From: an uncultured Clostridia bacterium
Lineage (GTDB): Bacteria > Bacillota > Clostridia > Oscillospirales > Acutalibacteraceae
Reading direction: 5' to 3'
DNA: 64,000 nucleotides
Assembly: GCA_946187325.1 (NCBI GenBank)
Contig: CAMHQC010000002.1
Location: forward strand, 88,606 to 152,605
Positions 17,074 through 24,113 of the stretch are shown piece after piece. How positions within the stretch are numbered: the first letter of the stretch is position 1; every line of letters begins with the position of its first letter. A program made the position numbers and the translations under genes. The notes beneath the pieces are model-generated. The model searched no databases, was not told where the DNA came from, and saw nothing but the letters and a program-made list of their open reading frames with translations.

Positions 17074-17163
17074 ATGAAAGTCGTACTTATCGAAAATCCA
17101 AAGTTCATATCTTTTTTCCTTAGAAAGATATTCGGTATCAAAAAGGTTGCTCAAATTGAATAA
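17074..17163 (+). CDS. spoVM: Stage V sporulation protein M
   Basis: A 29-residue ORF beginning MKVVLIENPKFISFFLRK follows a perfect GGAGG ribosome site. It matches SpoVM (26 residues in B. subtilis, MKFYTIKLPKFLGG...) in its start, the central Pro-Lys-Phe and the amphipathic helix ending in basic residues (FGIKK). SpoVM senses the convex membrane curvature of the forespore and anchors the SpoIVA ATPase coat layer; spoIVA lies 5 kb to the right. It is followed by a terminator. Only its small size limits certainty. Confidence 0.88.
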   Translation: MKVVLIENPKFISFFLRKIFGIKKVAQIE

Positions 17164-17190
17164 AAGTGTCGAATTTAACTGTTAAATTTC

Positions 17191-17240
17191 AAACGCCGTA
17201 TATGCAAAACGCCGAAGTTTGCCTGTACGGCGTTTTTTCT
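17191..17240 (+). terminator. Terminator after spoVM
   Basis: AAACGCCGTA and TACGGCGTTT form a 10-bp outer stem. Inside, GCAAA and TTTGC form a second short stem. TTTTTT ends the structure, 28 bases past the spoVM stop. Confidence 0.85.
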
Positions 17241-17242
17241 GT

Positions 17243-17270
17243 TGCTATTGACAACTTATTTATGTATAAT
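17243..17270 (+). promoter_or_regulatory. Promoter of the dockerin gene
   Basis: TTGCTA (17243-17248) and a perfect TATAAT (17265-17270) are 16 bases apart. A TTGACA at 17248 is too close to the -10 (11 bases) to be the partner. The start codon lies 42 bases downstream of the -10. Confidence 0.6.
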
Positions 17271-17312
17271 GTACTTGTTAAAAATAGATTTTTAATGAGA
17301 AGGAGTTTTATT

Positions 17313-18698
17313 ATGAAATTAACGAAAAAAGCTTTATCGCTTATACTCGCGTCTATGATTATTGTATCTAGCGTGGTTGCGGCGAGCTTTACCGCTTCGG
17401 CGGCTGACGGCACTCTTCCCGCGAAATACTATTCTACAAACGGCGGCGGAAAAGTCGGTATTAAAAAGACTGTTACTATCGACGGAAGCGCGGACGACTG
17501 GTCTGAGGATATGATTATCGCTCAAGGCGCGGCGTGGGATGTAGCTAACCATTTCAAAGGCGGTCACGAGAACTGTGTGCTTGATACATACGCTCTCTTT
17601 GCTTGTTGGGACGACGACAATCTGTATATCGGATGGCAGATGACTAACACTACTGACACATGGGCTCGAGAGGGCGACGGTCCGTTATCCGACGGCGGAC
17701 GTGTACTGAACGTACCTCTTATCCTCGCTTTAAGCGTGGATCCTACATCCGTTAAAATGTCCAATAAGAATAGCAGCGGCGGTTCTATCTGGGGACAAAA
17801 AATGGGTATTTCCTTTGATACCCACGTTGATAGACTTTTCTATATGAGCGGTAAAGCCGGTGAAGGCGAACCCTCAATGTTCAAGGCTGTTGACGATAGC
17901 GGCAACACAGACTATACAACAGGCTGCGTCGGATTTAAAACCGGCGGAATTGAGTATAAAATGGCGGAAACCAATATCTGCAGCAGTATTTACGGACTTA
18001 ATTATTCCGAAGACCCGAAGGATGTTTATGACGAAAACGCTGACTGGGTTGATTATAAGACTTTTAAAGGACAGTCAGGCGCTCATAATACAAAATACGA
18101 TTCATTCTACGAGATGAAGATTCCTTTCGAAACTCTCGGAATTGACGCTTCTTATCTAACTAAAAACGGTATCGGTGCTATGCTCTTAGCTACACGAGGC
18201 GAATCCGCTCTCGACTGTATTCCTTTTGACCCGAGCGCAATGCTCGACAACGCTTTAGGAAGCTACGGAAGCGACGCGAGCACTTCTCACGAAAAGGACG
18301 ACGAGGATGTAATTACAGTTCCTCTCGCCAATATCGGTAAAATCAGAGACGGTTCAGCTCCTACTCCCACACCTACAACCGCTCCCGCGACCGAACCCGA
18401 ACCGACTACAACCCAGGCTCCCGAGCCCGCGACCGACGCTCCGACAACAGCGCCCGCTCCCACTCAGGAAATGACCTACGGCGACGTTAACGGCGACGGA
18501 GTTGTAAGTATCAAGGACGCTACCGCTATCCAGAAGCACGCTGCTATGCTCGAACAGCTCCCCGAAGAGTACCGAGAGGCAGCGGATGTAAACGCTGACG
18601 ATAATATCAACGTTAAAGACGCGTCCGCTATCCAGAAGCATATCGCGGGCTTAGACGGCGCCGGAAATACAGGTACTAAGTTTACCTTATTTGCTTAA
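17313..18698 (+). CDS. Secreted dockerin protein with DOMON/CBM9-like domain
   Basis: The 461-residue protein starts at the ATG at 17313 (AAGGAG 7 bases upstream). It has a signal peptide cut near ASA (about 31). Residues about 45-345 resemble DOMON/CBM9-like carbohydrate-binding modules (TIDGSADDWS, then DDDNLYIGWQM). A Pro/Thr/Glu linker (about 350-388) follows, then a type I dockerin with two calcium-binding repeats, DVNGDGVVSIKDATAIQKH and DVNADDNINVKDASAIQKH. Dockerins plug into cohesins of cellulosomes or amylosomes on the cell surface. No catalytic domain is visible, so it is probably a substrate-binding subunit. No scaffoldin or cohesin is in the window. Confidence 0.92.
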   Translation: MKLTKKALSLILASMIIVSSVVAASFTASAADGTLPAKYYSTNGGGKVGIKKTVTIDGSADDWSEDMIIAQGAAWDVANHFKGGHENCVLDTYALFACWDDDNLYIGWQMTNTTDTWAREGDGPLSDGGRVLNVPLILALSVDPTSVKMSNKNSSGGSIWGQKMGISFDTHVDRLFYMSGKAGEGEPSMFKAVDDSGNTDYTTGCVGFKTGGIEYKMAETNICSSIYGLNYSEDPKDVYDENADWVDYKTFKGQSGAHNTKYDSFYEMKIPFETLGIDASYLTKNGIGAMLLATRGESALDCIPFDPSAMLDNALGSYGSDASTSHEKDDEDVITVPLANIGKIRDGSAPTPTPTTAPATEPEPTTTQAPEPATDAPTTAPAPTQEMTYGDVNGDGVVSIKDATAIQKHAAMLEQLPEEYREAADVNADDNINVKDASAIQKHIAGLDGAGNTGTKFTLFA

Positions 18699-18719
18699 TT
18701 TAATATTATAAATCTTTCG

Positions 18720-18754
18720 GCAGGCTCAAATTTTTATTTGAGCCTGCTTTTTTC
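18720..18754 (+). terminator. Terminator after the dockerin gene
   Basis: GCAGGCTCAAAT and ATTTGAGCCTGC form a 12-bp perfect stem with loop TTTT, then TTTTTTT, 21 bases past the stop. Confidence 0.92.
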
Positions 18755-18791
18755 ATATCACTTACCGCTTACTACTTTTCATAAAATACGG

Positions 18792-18820
18792 TTGACTAAT
18801 GTACTGGGCTGTGATATACT
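18792..18820 (+). promoter_or_regulatory. Promoter of the metal ABC transporter
   Basis: TTGACT (18792-18797) and TATACT (18815-18820) are 17 bases apart with an extended TG (TGATATACT). The -10 directly abuts a perfect palindrome. Confidence 0.8.
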
Positions 18821-18843
18821 AATTTGCGAATAATTCGCAAATT
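18821..18843 (+). promoter_or_regulatory. Fur/Zur-type operator of the metal ABC transporter
   Basis: AATTTGCGAAT-A-ATTCGCAAATT is a perfect 11-1-11 inverted repeat. Its inner core TGCGAAT-A-ATTCGCA has the 7-1-7 shape with AAT-n-ATT centre shared by Fur-family sites (Fur, PerR, Zur). It covers the transcription start region of a high-affinity metal-uptake operon, so zinc-dependent repression by Zur is the simplest reading. A Mn- or Fe-sensing paralogue is possible. Confidence 0.7.
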
Positions 18844-18860
18844 TGCGTTAAGGAGTAATT

Positions 18861-19565
18861 ATGGCTCAGTTAAGTTGTAAAAAACTGTGTTTAGGTTATG
18901 ACGGTCACGAAATCGTCCACAACCTGAATTTTTCTGTAGAAAAGGGCGATTATTTTTGTATCGTAGGGGAGAACGGCTCGGGAAAAACTACGCTTATGAA
19001 GACAATTCTCGGACTCCAACCCGCTTTTAAAGGTAAGGTCGAAACAGGCGATAACCTTAAAAATAACGGTATCGGATATCTGCCTCAGCAAACCCGGGTG
19101 CAACGCGATTTCCCCGCGTCTGTATGGGAGATTGTATTATCAGGTTGTCAGAATAAAGGTAAATTCCATCCCTTTTATAATAAAAAAGATAAAGCCCTTG
19201 CCGAAGAAAGTATCAAAAAAATGGGCATAGAGGATTTAAAAAAACGTTGTTACAGAGAGCTTTCGGGCGGTCAACAGCAAAGAGTTCTTTTAGCAAGAGC
19301 GTTATGCGCCGCTTCCGATATACTTCTTCTCGACGAGCCTGTTACCGGGCTTGATCCGAAGGTTACCGAGGAGCTTTACCGCTTAATACTCGAGATTAAT
19401 AAAAAATACAATATTACCATTATTATGATTTCCCACGATATTCAGGCGGCTGTAAAGTACGCCGATAAAATTCTGCATATCGGCGAAAAAAACTTCTTCG
19501 GTACTAAAGAGGAATATCTAAACAGCGAAATTTCCAAAAGCTTCGCAAGGGAGGTAATTAAATGA
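18861..19565 (+). CDS. znuC: Metal (zinc/manganese) ABC transporter, ATPase
   Basis: The 234-residue cytosolic ATPase has Walker A GENGSGKTT at 36-44, signature LSGGQQQRVLLARAL, Walker B ILLLDEP and the H-loop ISHD. Sequence and context with a family-9-type permease point to the ZnuC/AdcC/MntB group importing Zn2+ or Mn2+. The next gene overlaps by four bases (ATGA). No solute-binding protein gene is adjacent, so it must be encoded elsewhere. The Zur-like operator favours zinc. The symbol is by family similarity. Confidence 0.88.
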   Translation: MAQLSCKKLCLGYDGHEIVHNLNFSVEKGDYFCIVGENGSGKTTLMKTILGLQPAFKGKVETGDNLKNNGIGYLPQQTRVQRDFPASVWEIVLSGCQNKGKFHPFYNKKDKALAEESIKKMGIEDLKKRCYRELSGGQQQRVLLARALCAASDILLLDEPVTGLDPKVTEELYRLILEINKKYNITIIMISHDIQAAVKYADKILHIGEKNFFGTKEEYLNSEISKSFAREVIK

Positions 19566-20413
19566 CCGATATTATTTCGAATTTATCTCTCTACTTAACC
19601 TATCCGTTCGTATGGTACGCTGTTATCGTAGGCGTGTTAATCGCTTTATGCTCCTCGCTTTTGGGCGTAACGCTTGTATTAAAGCGGTTTTCCTTTATCG
19701 GCGACGGACTTTCGCACGTAGCCTTCGGCGCTATAGCGATCGCCTCGGTAATTAATCTTACCAACAATATTTTCTTTGTTTTGGTTATTACGGTGATTTG
19801 CGCCGTGCTTCTTTTAAGAACAGGCTCTAATACCAAAATAAAAGGCGACGCTTCTATCGCGATGATTTCCGTCGGAGCTTTGGCGATAGGTTATCTTATT
19901 ATGAATGTTTTTTCGACTTCCTCAAATCTTTCGGGAGATGTATGCTCCACGCTTTTCGGCTCAACCTCGATACTCACTCTTACGGGCGTTGAGGTGTGGG
20001 TATGCGCGGCGCTTTCGGTAATTGTGGTTGCTTTATTTATTATCTTTTATAATAAAATCTTCGCCGTTACATTTGACGAGAGCTTTGCCGAAGCTGTCGG
20101 AACACGCTCTAAGCTGTATAACCTTCTAATCGCCGTTATCATCGCGGTTATTATCGTAGCCGCTATGAATTTAGTAGGCTCTCTGCTTATTTCGGCTCTT
20201 GTAATTTTCCCCGCGCTGTCAGCTATGCGGGTATTTAAAAGCTTTAAGTCGGTTACAGTATGCGCGGCTTGTATCTCGGTTGTATGCGCGCTGTTCGGTA
20301 TTTTAATCTCGATAGTGTTCGCGGCTCCTGTCGGCTCGACAATTGTCGCTGTAGATATAGTCGTATTCTTTATTTTTATGATTATAGGTAAGGCTCGCGG
20401 AGCTTCAAAATAA
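19562..20413 (+). CDS. znuB: Metal (zinc/manganese) ABC transporter, permease
   Basis: The 283-residue inner-membrane protein has about eight hydrophobic segments and the ABC-3 family pattern: SSLLGVTLVLKRFSFIGDGLSHVAFGAIA near the N-terminus, and NLVGSLLISALVIFPALSAM later. It forms the membrane channel for the ATPase encoded just upstream, with which it overlaps by four bases. Metal choice within the family cannot be read from the sequence. The operon ends here at a terminator. Confidence 0.9.
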   Translation: MTDIISNLSLYLTYPFVWYAVIVGVLIALCSSLLGVTLVLKRFSFIGDGLSHVAFGAIAIASVINLTNNIFFVLVITVICAVLLLRTGSNTKIKGDASIAMISVGALAIGYLIMNVFSTSSNLSGDVCSTLFGSTSILTLTGVEVWVCAALSVIVVALFIIFYNKIFAVTFDESFAEAVGTRSKLYNLLIAVIIAVIIVAAMNLVGSLLISALVIFPALSAMRVFKSFKSVTVCAACISVVCALFGILISIVFAAPVGSTIVAVDIVVFFIFMIIGKARGASK

Positions 20414-20426
20414 TAATATTAATTCA

Positions 20427-20452
20427 AAAACACGCGCTTGGCCGCGTGTTTT
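20427..20452 (+). terminator. Terminator after znuCB
   Basis: AAAACACGCG and CGCGTGTTTT form a 10-bp stem with loop CTTGGC, 14 bases beyond the permease stop. Confidence 0.8.
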
Positions 20453-20472
20453 CCGTTTTTACGGACAATTTG

Positions 20473-20501
20473 TCATAAATGTTACTCTCCGTGAATACAA
20501 T
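20473..20501 (+). promoter_or_regulatory. SigE-type sporulation promoter of sipL-spoIVA
   Basis: TCATAAA (20473-20479) and AATACAAT (20494-20501) are 14 bases apart, close to the SigE consensus (ATATT-type -35, CATACAAT-type -10 with 13-15 spacing). SigE drives spoIVA and its partners in B. subtilis and C. difficile, and sigE itself is at 62 kb. Confidence 0.6.
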
Positions 20502-20531
20502 CTAACAGCAATAAAAAGGAGAGATAAATTT

Positions 20532-22058
20532 ATGGAATATAACCTGAACAAAACTACAGTCGGAGTATTAAGCTCGGCGCTCGACGCTGTTTCGGAACAG
20601 CCCGTCGATATTGATTTTACCCTGCCCGATTACTGTCCCGATCTCGAGAAAATTCTCCGCTGTAAGATAATTCCTAAAATCTATAACCGAAACCTAAGCG
20701 GCGGCCAGCTTCAGATTGACGGTACAACTGTTGTTAATATCCTCTATACCGACACTAAAAATAACGTCAGAGCCTGTGAACAGTCGCTGCCGTTTAACGC
20801 TTCCTTCAGCCTTAAAGAAGTTCCCGATAATCCGATAATAGAAACCGATGTTAAATGCGAGTATCTTAACTGCCGTCCGCTATCCCGGCGCAGACTTACT
20901 ATACACGGAGCGTTTTCCCTATACGCCAAAGTCTTTACTAAGGGAGAACTCGATTTATATTCGCCTCCCGAGGACAGCGAACTCGAGTTTAATACCGAAG
21001 AAATAACGGTGTCGGCTTTATCGGCTCTATGTCAGGAACAGTTTTCCGTAGGCGACGAGGTTCAGGTTGTAAACAAACCTCCCGTTGAGCTTATTTTGGA
21101 CAGCGATGTTAGAGCTGTTATAAGCGATTATAAAATCGTCTCCGGTAAGATATTGTTTAACGGCGATTTAAACGTAAGGCTGATTTATATTAACAACGCC
21201 GATCCCTCATCGGTAAATCAGCTCGATTACTCCATTCCGTTTTCTAAATCGGTCGATTGTAATGACTTAAATGAGGATACAAGCGCCTGTGTTAAAGCGA
21301 CGCTCTTGTCCTATGATATACGGCTCAAAAATGATATCCTGTCCGAAACGCCTATAGTTAATATCGACAGCCGGATTTGTGTGAGCGTAACGGGTTATAA
21401 CACTGAGAATGTTACGGTAGTTCTCGACGCCTACAGTACCGATTTTAATACCGAAATCGAAAAGTCGAGAGTTTGTCTGTCGAAGCTCACCGATGTAGTC
21501 GAGGACAGCTTTATGTTTAAGGACTCGGTATCGGTTTCTGACTGTGATATTTCCGAAGTGGTGGATTTTAATGTAAAGTATAATCTCATAAACTACAGCC
21601 TTAACGACGACAAGGTTAAGCTTAACTCTAAGCTTACGGTAAATATCCTCGCTCAAAACAGCGATAATAACCCCGAGTATATCGAGCGAGCCGTTGAGTT
21701 TGATAAAGAGATAGAGGTTTCGGGCTTTAATAATATAGCGGGCGCTTCGGCACAGGTGATGAGCGTAAGCTATAGAATAGCCGACAACGGTACTATCGAG
21801 CTTCGCTGCGAGATTAAGTATTCTCTCGTACTCGAGAACAACAAGGCTTATACTATCGTTACCTCAATAAATGTTGACGAAGATAATAAGCTCAAGAAAC
21901 GCGCTTGTGCCTTAGTGCTTTATTATTCGGATGAAAATGAGAGCTTGTGGGATATAGCTAAAAGATACAATACTAAGATGAGCCTTATTATCGACGAGAA
22001 CTCGCTCGGCGAAGATATGCCGGCTAATTCGAAAATGCTTTTAATACCTATGGTATAA
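20532..22058 (+). CDS. sipL: SipL-like spore coat morphogenetic protein (SPOCS/DUF3794 and LysM)
   Basis: The 508-residue protein carries repeated DUF3794 (SPOCS) domains over residues 1-450 (for example DIDFTLPDYCPDLEKILRCKIIP at 27-49) and a C-terminal LysM domain (ESLWDIAKRYNTKMSLIIDEN, about 460-508). SipL of C. difficile has this architecture and length, and its LysM binds the SpoIVA ATPase at the forespore surface. Here it sits directly upstream of spoIVA (12-base gap), supporting the same role. A SigE-like promoter precedes it. The exact count of SPOCS repeats was not established. Confidence 0.87.
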   Translation: MEYNLNKTTVGVLSSALDAVSEQPVDIDFTLPDYCPDLEKILRCKIIPKIYNRNLSGGQLQIDGTTVVNILYTDTKNNVRACEQSLPFNASFSLKEVPDNPIIETDVKCEYLNCRPLSRRRLTIHGAFSLYAKVFTKGELDLYSPPEDSELEFNTEEITVSALSALCQEQFSVGDEVQVVNKPPVELILDSDVRAVISDYKIVSGKILFNGDLNVRLIYINNADPSSVNQLDYSIPFSKSVDCNDLNEDTSACVKATLLSYDIRLKNDILSETPIVNIDSRICVSVTGYNTENVTVVLDAYSTDFNTEIEKSRVCLSKLTDVVEDSFMFKDSVSVSDCDISEVVDFNVKYNLINYSLNDDKVKLNSKLTVNILAQNSDNNPEYIERAVEFDKEIEVSGFNNIAGASAQVMSVSYRIADNGTIELRCEIKYSLVLENNKAYTIVTSINVDEDNKLKKRACALVLYYSDENESLWDIAKRYNTKMSLIIDENSLGEDMPANSKMLLIPMV

Positions 22059-22070
22059 CGGAGGAAAATA

Positions 22071-23549
22071 ATGGAACAAAGATCAGTTTATAAAGATATA
22101 TCAAGACGTACTAACGGCGATGTGTATGTCGGAGTAGTCGGCCCTGTACGCACAGGTAAAAGTACGTTTATAAAAAGGTTTATGGATACAATCGTATTGC
22201 CTAATATTAACGACGAGGGAGTGTATAACCGTACCGTAGACGAACTTCCGCAATCATCGGGCGGAAGAACGATTATGACTACCGAGCCTAAATTTATTCC
22301 CGAGGAGAGCGTCGAGATAACGCTGTCCGATAACGCTAATTTAAATGTACGTATGGTAGACTGCGTAGGCTACATAGTGGACAGCGCTCTCGGTTATAAC
22401 GAGGAGGACTCGCCCAGAATGGTAAAAACCCCTTGGTTCGAGGAGGAAATACCTTTCGAAAAGGCAGCGGAACTCGGTACAAAAAAGGTTATTACCGACC
22501 ACAGCACCATAGGTCTTGTAATTACCACCGACGGCTCTGTAACCGATTTACCCCGAAATGAGTACGAGGCAGCGGAAAAAAGAGTAATCGACGAGCTTAA
22601 AAGCATAAACAAACCGTTTATAGTTCTCTTGAACTGCGTAAATCCAAGCTCTAAAAGCGCTGTCGATTTATCTAACGACTTAGCTTCTAAATACCAGGTG
22701 CCCGTAATCCCCGTGAACTGTATGGAACTCGACGAAACCGAGATAAAAAGAATCTTAGCTCAGCTTTTATTCGAGTTCCCGATAAGAGAAATCTCCGTAG
22801 ATATTCCGAAATGGCTTGTTAAACTTCCGAAAGAAAACGAAACTAAAGAGGCTGTGTTTGAGTGTATTAAGAAATCCGCCGCCAAAATTGATAAAATCCG
22901 CAGAATCCAGGACGCTTTAAACGAAATCGCCGAGTGCGATTATGTCGAGTACACCCGCCTAACCGACCTTAATCTCGGTAAGGGAGAGGCTGAAATCTCG
23001 GTAGCTATCCCTAAAAAGTATTTTTACGATGTGCTTTCCGAGAGAATCGGTTTCGAAATAAACGACGAATGTTCACTGCTCGAATCCGTGTCGGAAATGT
23101 CAGAAAAACAGCGTGAGTTCGATAAAATCGCCGCGGCTTATCAGCAGGTTCAGGACACAGGCTACGGAATCGTTATGCCGACTATGGAGGAGCTTTCCTT
23201 AGAGGAGCCCCAAATTATTAAGCAGTCGGGCAAATACGGAATCCGCCTCAGAGCCTCCGCTCCGTCAATCCATATGATGAAAGTGAATACTAAAACCGAA
23301 GTTACACCGATAGTCGGAAGCGAACAGCAAAGCCAGGAGCTGGTATCATTTATGCTCAAGGAGTTTGAGGAAAATCCCGCGAAAATCTGGGAATCCAATA
23401 TCTTCGGAAAGAGCGTACACGAGCTCGTTAATGAGGGGCTTCATAATAAGCTGTACCGTATGCCTAACGACGCGAGAGCGAAGATAGGGGAGACTATTGA
23501 AAGAATAACCAACAACGGCTGCAACGGATTAATCTGTATTATCCTGTAA
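22071..23549 (+). CDS. spoIVA: Stage IV sporulation protein A, coat-base ATPase
   Basis: The 492-residue protein is full length. The N-terminal ATPase has Walker A GPVRTGKST at 24-32, and the conserved TVDELPQSSGGRTIMTTEPKF and DCVGY segments follow. The middle domain is typical, and the C-terminus ending NGCNGLICIIL is the part needed for forespore localisation. SpoIVA polymerises with ATP hydrolysis into the coat basement layer, anchored by SpoVM (gene at 17.07 kb) and bridged outward by SipL (gene immediately upstream). The start follows a GGAGG ribosome site. No clear terminator follows. Confidence 0.97.
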   Translation: MEQRSVYKDISRRTNGDVYVGVVGPVRTGKSTFIKRFMDTIVLPNINDEGVYNRTVDELPQSSGGRTIMTTEPKFIPEESVEITLSDNANLNVRMVDCVGYIVDSALGYNEEDSPRMVKTPWFEEEIPFEKAAELGTKKVITDHSTIGLVITTDGSVTDLPRNEYEAAEKRVIDELKSINKPFIVLLNCVNPSSKSAVDLSNDLASKYQVPVIPVNCMELDETEIKRILAQLLFEFPIREISVDIPKWLVKLPKENETKEAVFECIKKSAAKIDKIRRIQDALNEIAECDYVEYTRLTDLNLGKGEAEISVAIPKKYFYDVLSERIGFEINDECSLLESVSEMSEKQREFDKIAAAYQQVQDTGYGIVMPTMEELSLEEPQIIKQSGKYGIRLRASAPSIHMMKVNTKTEVTPIVGSEQQSQELVSFMLKEFEENPAKIWESNIFGKSVHELVNEGLHNKLYRMPNDARAKIGETIERITNNGCNGLICIIL

Positions 23550-23631
23550 AAAATTAATACACAAATAATTGGTTTCGAAAGAGTAAAAACTGTAAAATTT
23601 AACAAAATATTAAAAAATTGAATATTTATCG

Positions 23632-23660
23632 TTGAAACTTGCCCCCGTATTAAGTATAAT
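23632..23660 (+). promoter_or_regulatory. Promoter of oadG-oadB
   Basis: TTGAAA (23632-23637) and TATAAT (23655-23660) are 17 bases apart, with the start codon 39 bases beyond the -10. Confidence 0.75.
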
Positions 23661-23689
23661 TATAGAGTGTAATGGAATTAATATGGGGG
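23642..23689 (+). repeat. Inverted repeat straddling the oadG -10 and ribosome site
   Basis: CCCCCGTATTAA (23642-23653) and TTAATATGGGGG (23678-23689) are complementary at 12 positions counting one G-U. The right arm contains the GGGGG that serves as ribosome site; the left arm lies in the promoter spacer. From the predicted start near 23667 only the right arm is transcribed, so it may be a DNA operator, or fold only in transcripts from further upstream. Confidence 0.5.
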
Positions 23690-23699
23690 TAAATCGTTT

Positions 23700-24095
23700 A
23701 TGGATATAATGGATAAATTTACAATATCCGCGTCAATGCTGCTCACAGGCTTTACGATAGTATTCGCCGTACTCATTTTCCTGATTGTTTTAATCTGGTT
23801 ATACGGCTTTATTATTAATAAAGCTCAGACTAAAGCGTTGAATAAGAAAAAAGAAAAATCTAAAGTAAAGGTAGAGCGTAAACCCGAGAAGGTAACTAAA
23901 CCTCCCGTTGATAAAAAACCTGCCGTAAAAGCCGGTAAAGACGGCTTGAACGACGAAATTGTCGCCGTAATATCCGCGGCGGTATACAGTATGTACGGTT
24001 CGACCGATAAGGTTAAAATAAAAAGTATTAAAAGAAGCGGCGCTTCTTCGGCTTGGAAGAACGCGGGTATTCTTAATAACACCAGACCGTTTTAA
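23700..24095 (+). CDS. oadG: Sodium-pump decarboxylase gamma-like subunit
   Basis: The 131-residue protein has one N-terminal membrane helix (about 12-38, LTGFTIVFAVLIFLIVLIWLY), a highly charged Lys/Pro linker (about 45-85) and a compact C-terminal segment (EIVAVISAAVYSMYG... RSGASSAWKNAGILNNTRPF). This is the OadG pattern. Gamma subunits hold the alpha and beta subunits of Na+-translocating oxaloacetate or methylmalonyl-CoA decarboxylases together. A second in-frame ATG at 23709 may be the true start. oadB follows after 18 bases; no alpha or biotin-carrier gene is adjacent. Confidence 0.85.
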   Translation: MDIMDKFTISASMLLTGFTIVFAVLIFLIVLIWLYGFIINKAQTKALNKKKEKSKVKVERKPEKVTKPPVDKKPAVKAGKDGLNDEIVAVISAAVYSMYGSTDKVKIKSIKRSGASSAWKNAGILNNTRPF

Positions 24096-24113
24096 TCGAG
24101 GGAGGAACTGTTA

